The notes under the pieces are model-generated. The model was given only the letters and a program-made list of their open reading frames with translations, did not search any database and was not told the origin of the DNA. Source: Acidobacteriota bacterium (GTDB lineage: Bacteria; Acidobacteriota; UBA6911). From it: a stretch of DNA of 11,385 bases. The stretch is from the NCBI GenBank assembly GCA_023265215.1, contig JAHFUH010000120.1, forward strand, positions 1-11,385, in the 5' to 3' direction. Made by a program: the position numbers and the translations under genes. Every line of letters starts with the position of its first letter. Position 1 is the first letter of the stretch. Below are positions 1 to 6,545 of the stretch, piece by piece.

Positions 1-178
1 CTTTGGTGCGGGAAGTGATTGCCTTGTGCAGGAGATACAGGCCCAAACTCCGTCCACCCAGGAAATAGTCCCGAACCTGCATGTCGATTTCCGGAGTTGT
101 TATCGATCCGCCAGCCAGATCGATGCACAAGAATTTGTTGGTGTAACCTCTCCGGATCGAGCCTTTTGCGTATTTCAT
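1..178 (-). CDS. Aldehyde:ferredoxin oxidoreductase family protein, N-terminal fragment (runs off window)
   Basis: Reading leftwards from an ATG at 178 gives 59 codons without a stop before the window edge. Residues 11-50 match the start of the tungsten-pterin aldehyde:ferredoxin oxidoreductase (AOR) family: GYTNKFLCIDLAGGSIT followed by YFLGGRSLGLYLLHK, where most family members have FLGGRGLGAYLLY. In this family the N-terminal beta-rich domain, including the GGR-G-G segment, binds the tungstopterin, and the enzyme oxidises aldehydes to acids with ferredoxin as acceptor. Only about a tenth of the usual ~600 residues is visible, so the substrate class and the Fe4S4 cysteines cannot be checked. 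GGAAGG lies 5 bases before the ATG and a strong promoter lies just upstream, which supports this start. Family call from sequence pattern; function inferred. Confidence 0.8.
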   Translation of the reverse strand, partial: MKYAKGSIRRGYTNKFLCIDLAGGSITTPEIDMQVRDYFLGGRSLGLYLLHKAITSRTK

Positions 179-211
179 GCTTCCCTTCCAAAAATTAGCA
201 CGAAGCGGTAA

Positions 212-240
212 AAGATAAGGGTGTTGAAGTCTGCTGTCAA
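212..240 (-). promoter_or_regulatory. Sigma-70-type promoter for the AOR-family gene
   Basis: On the minus strand there is a perfect -35 box TTGACA (235-240), a 17-base spacer and a -10 box TATCTT (212-217), pointing at the ATG at 178. A 9-bp inverted repeat, AAGGGTGTT at 217-225 and its complement at 280-288, overlaps the spacer and flanks the promoter. It could be an operator or simply the edge of a repeat element. Confidence 0.65.
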
Positions 241-244
241 CATG

Positions 245-279
245 GAATTACGAGTGACGAATTACGAATGATGAATGGA
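245..279. repeat. Short direct repeat of ATTACGA type
   Basis: GAATTACGA occurs at 245-253 and again at 259-267, followed by a decayed copy (ATGATGAATG). It is AT-rich and non-coding, and resembles in style the GACGATTTA/GATTTACGA repeat at 2101-2203. It may be a degenerate relic of a similar dispersed repeat. Confidence 0.5.
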
Positions 280-342
280 AACACCCTTCCGGAATTTGGG
301 TTAAGCCTCTAATATTAAAGAGAATATTTTAGTGTTCGGAAC

Positions 343-359
343 GCGGGCATCTTGCCCGC
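343..359. repeat. Hairpin repeat GCGGGCA-TCT-TGCCCGC
   Basis: A 7-bp perfect stem with a 3-base loop. The reverse complement of 8614-8630 is identical at 14 of 17 positions, differing only in three central bases, so it is a dispersed repeat present at least twice in the window in opposite orientations. It could fold as a terminator-like stem but has no T-run. Confidence 0.65.
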
Positions 360-404
360 TTTAGAGAAAAGCAAGAATCGGGTCCTTCTCAATAAATCAG
401 GGAG

Positions 405-608
405 AGGCCCGAAGGGCCGACAGTAAATAGGCCCGACCGTGAGGTCGGGATAAATAGATGAAATGGAAACGAGCACCGAAGGTGCGGCACGAAAATGTGG
501 GAAGCATTGTTCGCAATGGGAAAGTGCCGCGCCTATGGCGCTCATTTTTGCAACATACCTTATCCCGGCCTTACGGCCGGGTCTATTTACTTCCGGCCCT
601 TCGGGCCT
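405..608. repeat. Composite inverted repeat (REPIN-like), two ~85-base arms
   Basis: The left arm 405-490 and right arm 524-608 are inverted copies separated by 33 bases. The outer 49 bases of each arm (405-453 and 560-608) match at 43 of 49 positions. Each arm carries the same three hairpins in order: GGCCC/GGGCC (406-418; 595-607), CCCGACC/GGTCGGG (432-449) versus CCCGGCC/GGCCGGG (564-581), and GCACC/GGTGC (473-485) versus GCGCC/GGCGC (529-541). A small CATTG/CAATG hairpin (505-518) sits in the centre. The layout resembles REPINs, pairs of inverted REP sequences mobilised in trans by RAYT transposases. No transposase is encoded here and assignment to that class is inference. Apparent reading frames across it are by-products of the repeat. 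Confidence 0.8.
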
Positions 609-640
609 CAATACTGTTAGATATGATCTAATACCGGGTT

Positions 641-668
641 TTGAGACGGTCCCGCTCTCGTTCATCAT
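641..668 (+). promoter_or_regulatory. Possible weak promoter for pepP
   Basis: TTGAGA (641-646, 5/6 to consensus) and CATCAT (663-668, 4/6) are separated by 16 bases, just outside the composite repeat and about 25 bases before the start codon. The match is weak and the spacing slightly short, so this is only a candidate. Confidence 0.25.
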
Positions 669-693
669 GAATCCGTAACTTGGGAGAGATGCC

Positions 694-2103
694 GTGATCA
701 CAAATCCTGCTCAACCGAACTGGTCGGAAATCTACAAGCAGCGGCGCAACAGAATTCGCGGTGAAACAGGGGACGGGGTGATCCTCTGGATGGGCGCCGG
801 CCTTCAAGCCCGCAATTACACGGACAACACCTATCCGTTCCGGCAGAACTCTCATTTTCTTTACTATACAGGGTTGGCAGAGCCGGATCTCGCGATGTTG
901 TCCTTTCCTGAGCCCGATCATGACATTTTGTTCTGCAAACCCATAAGTATGGACGACATTGTATGGAGCGGGCCCCGGCCAACCCGAGTTGAGCTTGCCG
1001 GAAGGGCCGGAATAGGGACGGTGGAAGACCTCGATCGTTTGGACGAAACTATTGCCAAAGTGCGAGCTCAAGGAGCAAAAATCCACTACCTTCCGCCCTA
1101 CAGCTATTCCGCTCTTTTCAAGGCAGCGCGGCTGCTGAATACCGACCCCAACGAAGTTGTAGTCCATTCATCCCAGTTGCTGATGGAACGTGTGGCAATT
1201 CAGCGCAGTGTCAAATCCGATTTCGAGATTGCCGAAATAGAGGATGCGCTCGTCATATCCGATCGCATGCATCGCGCCTGCATGGCTGCCACACGCCCCG
1301 GCGCGCGCGAAGCGGAAATCGCCGGCATGATCCAGGGGATCGCACTCTCCAGCAATCGCCAGCAGGCTTACAATCCGATTGTGACGGTGCGCGGAGAAGT
1401 TCTTCACAACAACTCCTATGACGGTATTCTCGCGGAAGGCCAGCTTCTTTTAAATGATTCCGGCGCGGAATCCCCCATGTGCTATGCCTCCGACATCACT
1501 CGCGTTTGCCCGGTGAGCGGCCGGTTTACTGCTGTCCAGGCCGAGATTTACCAGCTGGTCCTCAGCATGCAGCTCGGGGGGATCGGGATGATAAAGCCCG
1601 GGCTTTCTTACCGAGACGTGCATCTTGGCGCGTGCCGCATTTTGGCTGACGGGATGCGGGCTCTCGGATTAATGAAAGGCAATCCGTCGGATGCTGTCGA
1701 GGCGGGCGCGCACGCGCTTTTTTTCCCGCATGGAATCGGGCACATGCTGGGATTGGATGTTCATGACATGGAAGATTTGGGCGATGTCGTGGGCTATCAC
1801 AAAAGGGAGAAGCGAAGCGGCCAATTCGGCCTGAATGCTCTACGGCTCAGCCGCCCGATCGAGCCGGGATTCGTCCTGACCGTGGAGCCGGGCATATACT
1901 TCATACCGGCTTTGATCGACCGCTGGCGGAATGAACGCCTGCATGCCGATTTCATTGATTACGACAAAGTGGATTCATTCCGCAGTTTCGGAGGGATCCG
2001 GATCGAGGATGACGTATTAGTGACGGCAACCGGAGCCCGGGTCCTTGGCCCCGGGATTCCCAAGACGATTCCGGAAGTCGAAGAAGCCTGTAGCAAACAT
2101 TGA
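694..2103 (+). CDS. pepP: Xaa-Pro aminopeptidase (aminopeptidase P, M24B family)
   Basis: A 469-residue cytosolic metallopeptidase that removes the N-terminal residue from peptides with proline in second position. An aminopeptidase-P N-terminal domain (about 9-140, with NSHFLYYTG at 52-60) precedes the pita-bread M24 catalytic domain. All five expected metal ligands are visible: D255 (LLLNDSG), D267 (YASDITR), H350 (HGIGH), E398 (TVEPG) and E438 (GIRIEDD); H357 in LDVHD is the expected proton-shuttle histidine. Length is normal for the bacterial PepP type. The start is GTG, chosen because GGGAGAG (682-688) sits 5 bases upstream. The gene converges on trpS and its TGA is the first three bases of an inverted repeat. 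It probably serves general peptide turnover and shows no link to its neighbours. Confidence 0.93.
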   Translation: MITNPAQPNWSEIYKQRRNRIRGETGDGVILWMGAGLQARNYTDNTYPFRQNSHFLYYTGLAEPDLAMLSFPEPDHDILFCKPISMDDIVWSGPRPTRVELAGRAGIGTVEDLDRLDETIAKVRAQGAKIHYLPPYSYSALFKAARLLNTDPNEVVVHSSQLLMERVAIQRSVKSDFEIAEIEDALVISDRMHRACMAATRPGAREAEIAGMIQGIALSSNRQQAYNPIVTVRGEVLHNNSYDGILAEGQLLLNDSGAESPMCYASDITRVCPVSGRFTAVQAEIYQLVLSMQLGGIGMIKPGLSYRDVHLGACRILADGMRALGLMKGNPSDAVEAGAHALFFPHGIGHMLGLDVHDMEDLGDVVGYHKREKRSGQFGLNALRLSRPIEPGFVLTVEPGIYFIPALIDRWRNERLHADFIDYDKVDSFRSFGGIRIEDDVLVTATGARVLGPGIPKTIPEVEEACSKH

Positions 2104-2203
2104 CGATTTATGATTTACGATTGACGATTAAAAAACAAACGATTCAACCAAAGAGCAACCCCAATTGTAAGGGTTGTTTTCAATCGTAAATCGTAAATCG
2201 TCA
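2101..2203. repeat. Inverted repeat of GACGATTTA type between pepP and trpS
   Basis: The arms 2101-2123 and 2181-2203 are reverse complements at 22 of 23 positions, separated by 57 bases. Each arm is a short tandem of GATTTACGATT-like units. The left arm starts exactly at the pepP stop codon TGA. The right arm ends three bases before the trpS stop (2207-2209, minus strand). A terminator-like hairpin lies in the spacer. Confidence 0.8.
2156..2180 (+). terminator. Rho-independent terminator between convergent pepP and trpS
   Basis: CAACCC (2156-2161) pairs with GGGTTG (2171-2176) around a 9-base loop and is followed by TTTT (2177-2180) on the plus strand. On the other strand the same stem is followed by a pyrimidine-rich CTCTTT, so it may also serve trpS. 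Position between convergent 3' ends supports the call, but the stem is short. Confidence 0.5.
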
Positions 2204-2206
2204 ATG

Positions 2207-3199
2207 TTAAATATTTCTGATTCCGACTGCTTCGCGAACCTGCTTCACGAGCGGCAGAGCCGCTTTTCTTGCCTGATCTACGCCTTTTTTCAATATTTCC
2301 TCAACGTGTTCCGGCTGATTTTCGAGCTGCTTCCGGCGCTCGCGCATAGGCGCGAATTTTTCCATGAAGCGGTCGAAGATTGCCTGTTTCACCTCGCGAT
2401 AGCTCAGCCCTCCGCTGCGGAAGCGGTCTGTCCAATACTGCTGCGCATTTGAATCGCAGAATAGCTTCAGGATGGCATAGAGAATGCTGCGTTCGGGATC
2501 CTTCGGCTCGGCAACTGAAGCAGAATCGGTGACGATGGAAAATATCTGCTGCCGGACATCCTGATCGCTGGCAAAAAGCTCGATCGTGTTGTTGTAGGAC
2601 TTGGACATTTTGCGTCCATCGCGTCCCGGAACGGTGGCGACGCTTTCGGGAATGTAGGGTTCCGGAATTGCCAGCAGTTCCCCGTAGCAGTTGTTGAAAT
2701 ACTGGGCAATATCGCGGGTGACCTCAATGTGCTGCTTTTGATCCTGCCCGACCGGGACGCAGTTGGCCCGCACAATCAGGATGTCGGCCGCCTGCAGCAC
2801 CGGGTAGGCAAACAGGCCATGATCGGCGGATATGCCCTGCTGCACTTTGTCTTTATACGCGTGGCAGCGTTCGAGCAAACCCATGGGAGTGACAGTCGTA
2901 AGAATCCATTGAAGCTCACAAACTTCCGGCAAATCGCTTTGCAGGTAAATGGAGCAGCGGGCAGGATCCAGCCCGAGAGCCAGGTAGTCTGCTGCCGTGC
3001 TCAGCGTAAGCTCCTTCAGGCGCTTCGCATCACGCAGGGAAGTAAGGGCGTGGTAATTCGCCAGGAAATAATAGCAGTCGTGCCCCTCATCGATGAATTT
3101 CATGAACTGCTGGACGGCGCCAAAGTAATTTCCCAGGTGAAGATTGCCGGAGGGTTGAATCCCGGAAACGATGACCATTTTTTGGGGGGAGGTTGTCAT
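2207..3199 (-). CDS. trpS: Tryptophanyl-tRNA synthetase
   Basis: A 330-residue class I aminoacyl-tRNA synthetase that charges tRNA-Trp, full length for the compact bacterial form. The Rossmann core opens with VSGIQPSGNLHLGNYFGA, containing the HIGH-type motif HLGN at 21-24. The conserved GQDQKQHIEVTRDIA follows at 151-165, then the KMSKS loop at 197-201 (GRKMSKSYNN). The C-terminal helical anticodon-binding region includes the usual MRERRKQL segment (285-292). The ATG at 3199 is preceded by AGAAAGG four bases upstream; an internal Met at codon 8 is a less likely alternative. It lies 180 bases downstream of the acyl-CoA dehydrogenase on the same strand, across a repeat, so co-transcription is possible but not shown. 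No T-box-like leader was recognised. Confidence 0.96.
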   Translation of the reverse strand: MTTSPQKMVIVSGIQPSGNLHLGNYFGAVQQFMKFIDEGHDCYYFLANYHALTSLRDAKRLKELTLSTAADYLALGLDPARCSIYLQSDLPEVCELQWILTTVTPMGLLERCHAYKDKVQQGISADHGLFAYPVLQAADILIVRANCVPVGQDQKQHIEVTRDIAQYFNNCYGELLAIPEPYIPESVATVPGRDGRKMSKSYNNTIELFASDQDVRQQIFSIVTDSASVAEPKDPERSILYAILKLFCDSNAQQYWTDRFRSGGLSYREVKQAIFDRFMEKFAPMRERRKQLENQPEHVEEILKKGVDQARKAALPLVKQVREAVGIRNI

Positions 3200-3225
3200 G
3201 TTGCCTTTCTTTTCTGAAGAAGCCA

Positions 3226-3355
3226 GAAGCCAGGAGCCGGAAGCCGGAATGCAAGCCGGTTTTGTTTTCCCTTCGCGGCTAAAATTAGAATTTCCTCAAT
3301 GAAATATGGGCAGAAGCGATAATTTCTTTTTGTATTTATTCCGGCTCCTGGCTTC
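3226..3355. repeat. Inverted repeat of GAAGCC(A/G)GGAGCC type between acyl-CoA dehydrogenase and trpS
   Basis: A 17-base sequence, GAAGCCAGGAGCCGGAA, at 3226-3242 is repeated perfectly in inverted orientation at 3339-3355, with 96 bases between. The arms are embedded in degenerate tandem GAAGCCGG/GGAGCCGG units (about 3219-3258 and 3337-3364). It is non-coding and fills most of the gap between the two genes. Confidence 0.8.
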
Positions 3356-3379
3356 CGGCTCCTATCTTTGAATCGAGAA

Positions 3380-4549
3380 TTATAATATCAGCTTCGCGAT
3401 GGTTTGAAGCTGCATATTGGACGTGCCTTCATAAATTTTGCCGATCTTTGCGTCCCGATAGTATTTTTCTGCCGGGTATTCCTTTGTGTATCCATAGCCG
3501 CCGAAAATCTCGAGGCTGCGGCTGGTAACCCGCTCGGCTGCTTCGGAGGAAAAGTATTTGGCCATGGCGGCTTCTTTTGCGAAAGGCTTTCCTGCCATTT
3601 TCAGTCTTGCCGCGTTGTAAACCATCAGCCGCGCGGCTTCAACTTCCACTGCCATTTCAGCGATCTGGAACTGAATCGCCTGAAAACTGGAAATGGTGTT
3701 GCCGAACTGTTTTCTTTCTTGGGAATATCGTATGGCGGATTCTAGTGCTCCCTGTGCAACTCCAATCATTTGAGCACCAATGCCGATGCGTCCTTCATTG
3801 AGGGTCTCGATGGCTACCTTATAGCCTTTGCCCGGCTCGCCCAGCACGCGATTTTCCGGGACGAAACACTCCTCCAGGATAAGCTCACAAGTCGAACTCG
3901 CGCGGATGCCGAGCTTATCTTCTCGCTTGCCTACTGAAAATCCGGGCGTATCCCGTTCCAATATGAAAGCGGTGATCCCATGATAGCCCAATGTGGGATC
4001 GACATTTGCAAACACGATGAATATGCCGGCTTCTGCGGCATTGGTGATCCAGAGTTTGCGGCCGGTAATGAGATATCCGTCGATCTTTTTTATGGCCCTT
4101 GTTTGCAGGGCGAATGCGTCACTGCCCGATCCGGCCTCCGAAAGGGCATAGGCGCCGATGCTTTTTTCGCACAGGCGCGGGAGAAAAGTCCGCTTCAATT
4201 CCTCTGTTCCCCAGCGCATGATGGCGTTGTTCACCAGGGTGTTCTGAACATCAACTACCACGCCGATCGAAGCGTCGATCCTGGCAAGTTCCTCCACCGC
4301 CAGGGCCGCCATAAAGAAAGTCCCCCCGGATCCTCCATACATCTCCGGAACTTCAATCCCCATGATGCCCAATTCGAAAATTTTCCGGGGCAGGGCAGGA
4401 TCCATCTTGCCCTCGGCATCCATGCCGCTAACTAACGGCATTATCTGTTCTTCCGCGAAATCCCTGACGCTGGAGCGAAACAGCTGCTCTTCTTCCGAAA
4501 GAACCGTAAGCGGCATGGCACCGTCCATTTTCACGGTATCCGAATCCAT
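3380..4549 (-). CDS. Acyl-CoA dehydrogenase (short/branched-chain type)
   Basis: A 389-residue FAD-dependent enzyme introducing an alpha-beta double bond into acyl-CoA, as in beta-oxidation or branched amino-acid breakdown, passing electrons to electron-transfer flavoprotein. The N-terminal helical domain is followed by family signature ALSEAGSGSD (135-144) and the FAD-contacting WITN (167-170). The beta domain carries KLGIRASST (about 212-220), then LNEGRIGIGAQ (250-260) and the C-terminal helical domain with FGGYGYTKEYPAEKYYRDAKIGKIYEGTSN. E374 in YEGTSN is the expected catalytic base of short/branched-chain enzymes. The RASST and NEGRIGI blocks recall SBCAD (ACADSB), but substrate cannot be fixed by eye. 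Start set at ATG 4549 because GAGGTG (4556-4561) lies 6 bases upstream; an in-frame TTG at 4567 would overlap that site. No ETF or thiolase gene is nearby. Confidence 0.93.
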   Translation of the reverse strand: MDSDTVKMDGAMPLTVLSEEEQLFRSSVRDFAEEQIMPLVSGMDAEGKMDPALPRKIFELGIMGIEVPEMYGGSGGTFFMAALAVEELARIDASIGVVVDVQNTLVNNAIMRWGTEELKRTFLPRLCEKSIGAYALSEAGSGSDAFALQTRAIKKIDGYLITGRKLWITNAAEAGIFIVFANVDPTLGYHGITAFILERDTPGFSVGKREDKLGIRASSTCELILEECFVPENRVLGEPGKGYKVAIETLNEGRIGIGAQMIGVAQGALESAIRYSQERKQFGNTISSFQAIQFQIAEMAVEVEAARLMVYNAARLKMAGKPFAKEAAMAKYFSSEAAERVTSRSLEIFGGYGYTKEYPAEKYYRDAKIGKIYEGTSNMQLQTIAKLIL

Positions 4550-4555
4550 GGAAAT

Positions 4556-4561
4556 CACCTC
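4556..4561 (-). promoter_or_regulatory. Ribosome-binding site fixing the acyl-CoA dehydrogenase start
   Basis: GAGGTG on the minus strand lies 6 bases before ATG 4549. It falls inside the longer frame that would begin at TTG 4567, so it argues for the shorter protein. Confidence 0.6.
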
Positions 4562-4762
4562 GATCAAGTCCGGTCACGATCCGAACTCGTTATATTTTTA
4601 TACCATTTCCAAATGGAGCCTGCGAGTTTTAGAGTTCGTGAGAAAAAATCGAACGGTTGCCCCCGGATTTGCGTTAAGTAAAAGGACTACAATTTCGCGG
4701 AATAGCGCCAACATAATCATGAAATCAATATTCAGAAGAGGCCGCCTGGGAGCCTCCACAAG

Positions 4763-4791
4763 TTGACTCACACATGCAGAATACCTATAAT
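4763..4791 (+). promoter_or_regulatory. Strong sigma-70-type promoter for the GWxTD gene
   Basis: TTGACT (4763-4768, 5/6), a 17-base spacer and a perfect TATAAT (4786-4791) point at the ATG at 4828. This predicts a transcript start near 4798 and a leader of about 30 bases containing GGAGGG (4815-4820), 7 bases before the ATG. It is the best promoter in the window and the only one recognised upstream of the GWxTD-glycosyltransferase genes. The rest of 4550-4762 holds nothing recognised except a TATAAA on the minus strand (4597-4602) that may be a -10 for the divergent acyl-CoA dehydrogenase. Confidence 0.8.
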
Positions 4792-4827
4792 CTGCTTTAC
4801 GGAATAGATCCGCCGGAGGGTTAATTT

Positions 4828-6489
4828 ATGCGTAACTCGAGGTTTCTTTTGATTTTGGCTTTTTTGAGCCTCGGCTTCAGCGCCATCAGCTTATCTGCGG
4901 ATAAGGATAAGCCCAAAAAAAACACTCGTCAGGACGGCGATCGAACGCAATATTACAAAAAGTGGCTTGATGAAGATGTCGTTTACATAATTTCGTCTGA
5001 CGAAAGAAAGGTCTTCAAAGAGCTGAAGAATGATGAGGAACGTGAGAATTTCATAGAAGATTTCTGGAATCGAAGGAATCCCGAACGGCGCAGTTCCTAC
5101 AACGTGTTTAAAGAAGAACATTATCGCCGGATCGCCTATGCGAACGATCACTATCACTCGGGAATTCCCGGATGGAAAACGGACAGGGGAAGAATCTACA
5201 TAATGTTCGGAAAGCCGGATCAGCTTGAATCCCATCCGACAGGCGGTTTTTACGCCAGGACGCAGAGTGAAGGAGGCGGAACCACAAGCACCAAACCTTT
5301 CGAGAAATGGTGGTACCGGCACATCGACGGGATAGGGAAAGATGACGTTGAAATAGAGTTTGTCGACTCGTCCGGCGGGAACGAATACAGGATAGCGATG
5401 GACCCGAATGAAAAGGATGCCCTTCTCAATGTGCCGGGCGTCGGCTTGACAACGGCGGAAGAACAGGGATTAGCGGAAAAAACCGATCGCTCCATTTTCA
5501 ACCCGACCGCCTGGAATGATCCCGACAACCCCATGGCGTCGATGATGCGCGCCAAGGACAGGCCATTTGCCCGCATGGAGCAATTCTTTGATCTGCAGAG
5601 GCCGCCTGATATCAAGTTCGACGATCTCAAGAGCATTGTCACGACGCATATCACCTATAATAACCTGCCTTATGATCTCCGGACCGACTACTTAAAGCTG
5701 TCGACCGACAGGGCTCTTATGCCGATCACTGTGGAAATCAACAACAGTAATTTGGAGTTCAAAAGAGAGGGAAATTTCAACAAAGCGGTCGTCAACGTTT
5801 ACGGAACCGTGATCGGTCTCAATAACCGCATTGAGGCTGAATTTGAGGACGTGATCGCAATCGAATATCTGGACGAGAATTTCCAGGAAGGCAAAAGCAA
5901 GCGGTCGGAATACCAGCATATCATAGCCGTTCGCCCCGGGGCGAGGTATAGGCTCGAACTGGCTTTGACGGATACCAACAGCAAGAATGTGGGCACTAAA
6001 AGCGCTGGAATCGGTGTTCCAAAGTATGATGATGCAACGCTTCAGGCGAGCACCATTATTCTTGCCAATATGATTTCTGAAGCACCCATTACCTCCAATC
6101 AACTGGAACAATATGTCATTGGTGACCTCAAGATCCTTCCCAATGTCAAAAGCGAATATTTTCCGGGCCAGAATATAAAATCATACCTGCAGATCTACAA
6201 TGTGGCCATCGATCAAACAAGCCTGAAGCCTTCTCTGGACGTTTCCTATGTCGTGAAAAAAAACGGGAAAGTTGTTGAAGAACTTCAGGATAATGCGGGG
6301 AAAGGCATTCAGTTGGTTTCAGGACAACGAGTCGTGTTGCTCAAAGAAATCCCGCTGACGGGCCTCGGACCGGGGACATATACGCTGGAGATAGAAGCTA
6401 CCGATAATATTTTGACGCACAAAGTTTCAACTTCGACTGTTTTTAAAATCAATCCACCGGCCGCTCCGGCAATTTCGGCTGTGAAATAG
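4828..6489 (+). CDS. Secreted GWxTD-domain protein
   Basis: A 553-residue protein with an N-terminal signal sequence: basic MRNSR, hydrophobic 6-22, probable cleavage after the SLSA segment near residue 24. It is therefore predicted to be exported to the periplasm or outer envelope. Residues 41-200 form the GWxTD domain, with the naming motif GWKTD at 115-119 in IPGWKTDRGRIYIMFGKPDQ. Before it is the typical run YYKKWLDEDVVYIISSDE with FIEDFWNRRNP (75-84). The rest looks like beta-sandwich material: about 290-400 and a C-terminal segment (430-541) ending in GTYTLEIEATD, Ig-like in style. The domain is known mainly from Acidobacteriota and Bacteroidota, and its function is undefined. The gene has its own strong promoter and heads a run of surface-sugar genes. 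Its TAG stop lies inside an inverted repeat. Confidence 0.88.
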   Translation: MRNSRFLLILAFLSLGFSAISLSADKDKPKKNTRQDGDRTQYYKKWLDEDVVYIISSDERKVFKELKNDEERENFIEDFWNRRNPERRSSYNVFKEEHYRRIAYANDHYHSGIPGWKTDRGRIYIMFGKPDQLESHPTGGFYARTQSEGGGTTSTKPFEKWWYRHIDGIGKDDVEIEFVDSSGGNEYRIAMDPNEKDALLNVPGVGLTTAEEQGLAEKTDRSIFNPTAWNDPDNPMASMMRAKDRPFARMEQFFDLQRPPDIKFDDLKSIVTTHITYNNLPYDLRTDYLKLSTDRALMPITVEINNSNLEFKREGNFNKAVVNVYGTVIGLNNRIEAEFEDVIAIEYLDENFQEGKSKRSEYQHIIAVRPGARYRLELALTDTNSKNVGTKSAGIGVPKYDDATLQASTIILANMISEAPITSNQLEQYVIGDLKILPNVKSEYFPGQNIKSYLQIYNVAIDQTSLKPSLDVSYVVKKNGKVVEELQDNAGKGIQLVSGQRVVLLKEIPLTGLGPGTYTLEIEATDNILTHKVSTSTVFKINPPAAPAISAVK

Positions 6490-6543
6490 GGGACGCACAC
6501 CTATTTTCGAAAAAAGGGGAAATAGGTGTGCGCCCCCTATTTC
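6483..6543. repeat. Inverted repeat of AATAGGGG-ACCTATT type filling the gap before the first glycosyltransferase
   Basis: The arms 6483-6507 and 6519-6543 are reverse complements at 23 of 25 positions, with an 11-base spacer. The left arm contains the stop codon of the GWxTD gene (TAG 6487-6489). The right arm ends two bases before the likely start codon at 6546, so the whole 56-base gap is repeat. Repeats of the GGGGACNNACACCTATTTTC style are known as dispersed elements in many genomes and are often linked to RAYT/IS200-like transposases; that link is recalled knowledge, not shown here. Confidence 0.85.
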
Positions 6544-6545
6544 AT

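Larger units (their letters stand above)
241..693. other. Gene-free region between the AOR-family gene and pepP
   Basis: No convincing coding region was found on either strand. The stretch holds an ATTACGA-type repeat (245-279), an AT-rich segment (300-335), a lone hairpin (343-359), the composite inverted repeat (405-608), and a possible promoter plus ribosome-binding site for pepP (641-688). Reading frames here lack family resemblance and follow the repeats. Confidence 0.7.

Noticed and set aside
463..678. 71-residue plus-strand reading frame
   Set aside because: It lies mostly inside the composite inverted repeat, has no ribosome-binding site and no recognisable family; it is a by-product of the palindromes.
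628..1167. 179-residue minus-strand reading frame
   Set aside because: It is antisense to the well-supported pepP gene, whose metal ligands and start signal are intact on the plus strand.
2729..3217. 162-residue plus-strand reading frame
   Set aside because: It is antisense to trpS across its HIGH-motif half and shows no domain resemblance.
4550..4567. Longer acyl-CoA dehydrogenase starting at TTG 4567
   Set aside because: The added six residues would be encoded over the GAGGTG ribosome-binding site serving ATG 4549.
6528..6545. GTG start for the first glycosyltransferase
   Set aside because: It adds RPLFH from inside the repeat arm ahead of the MNVSIVIPTW fold start; kept only as an alternative.
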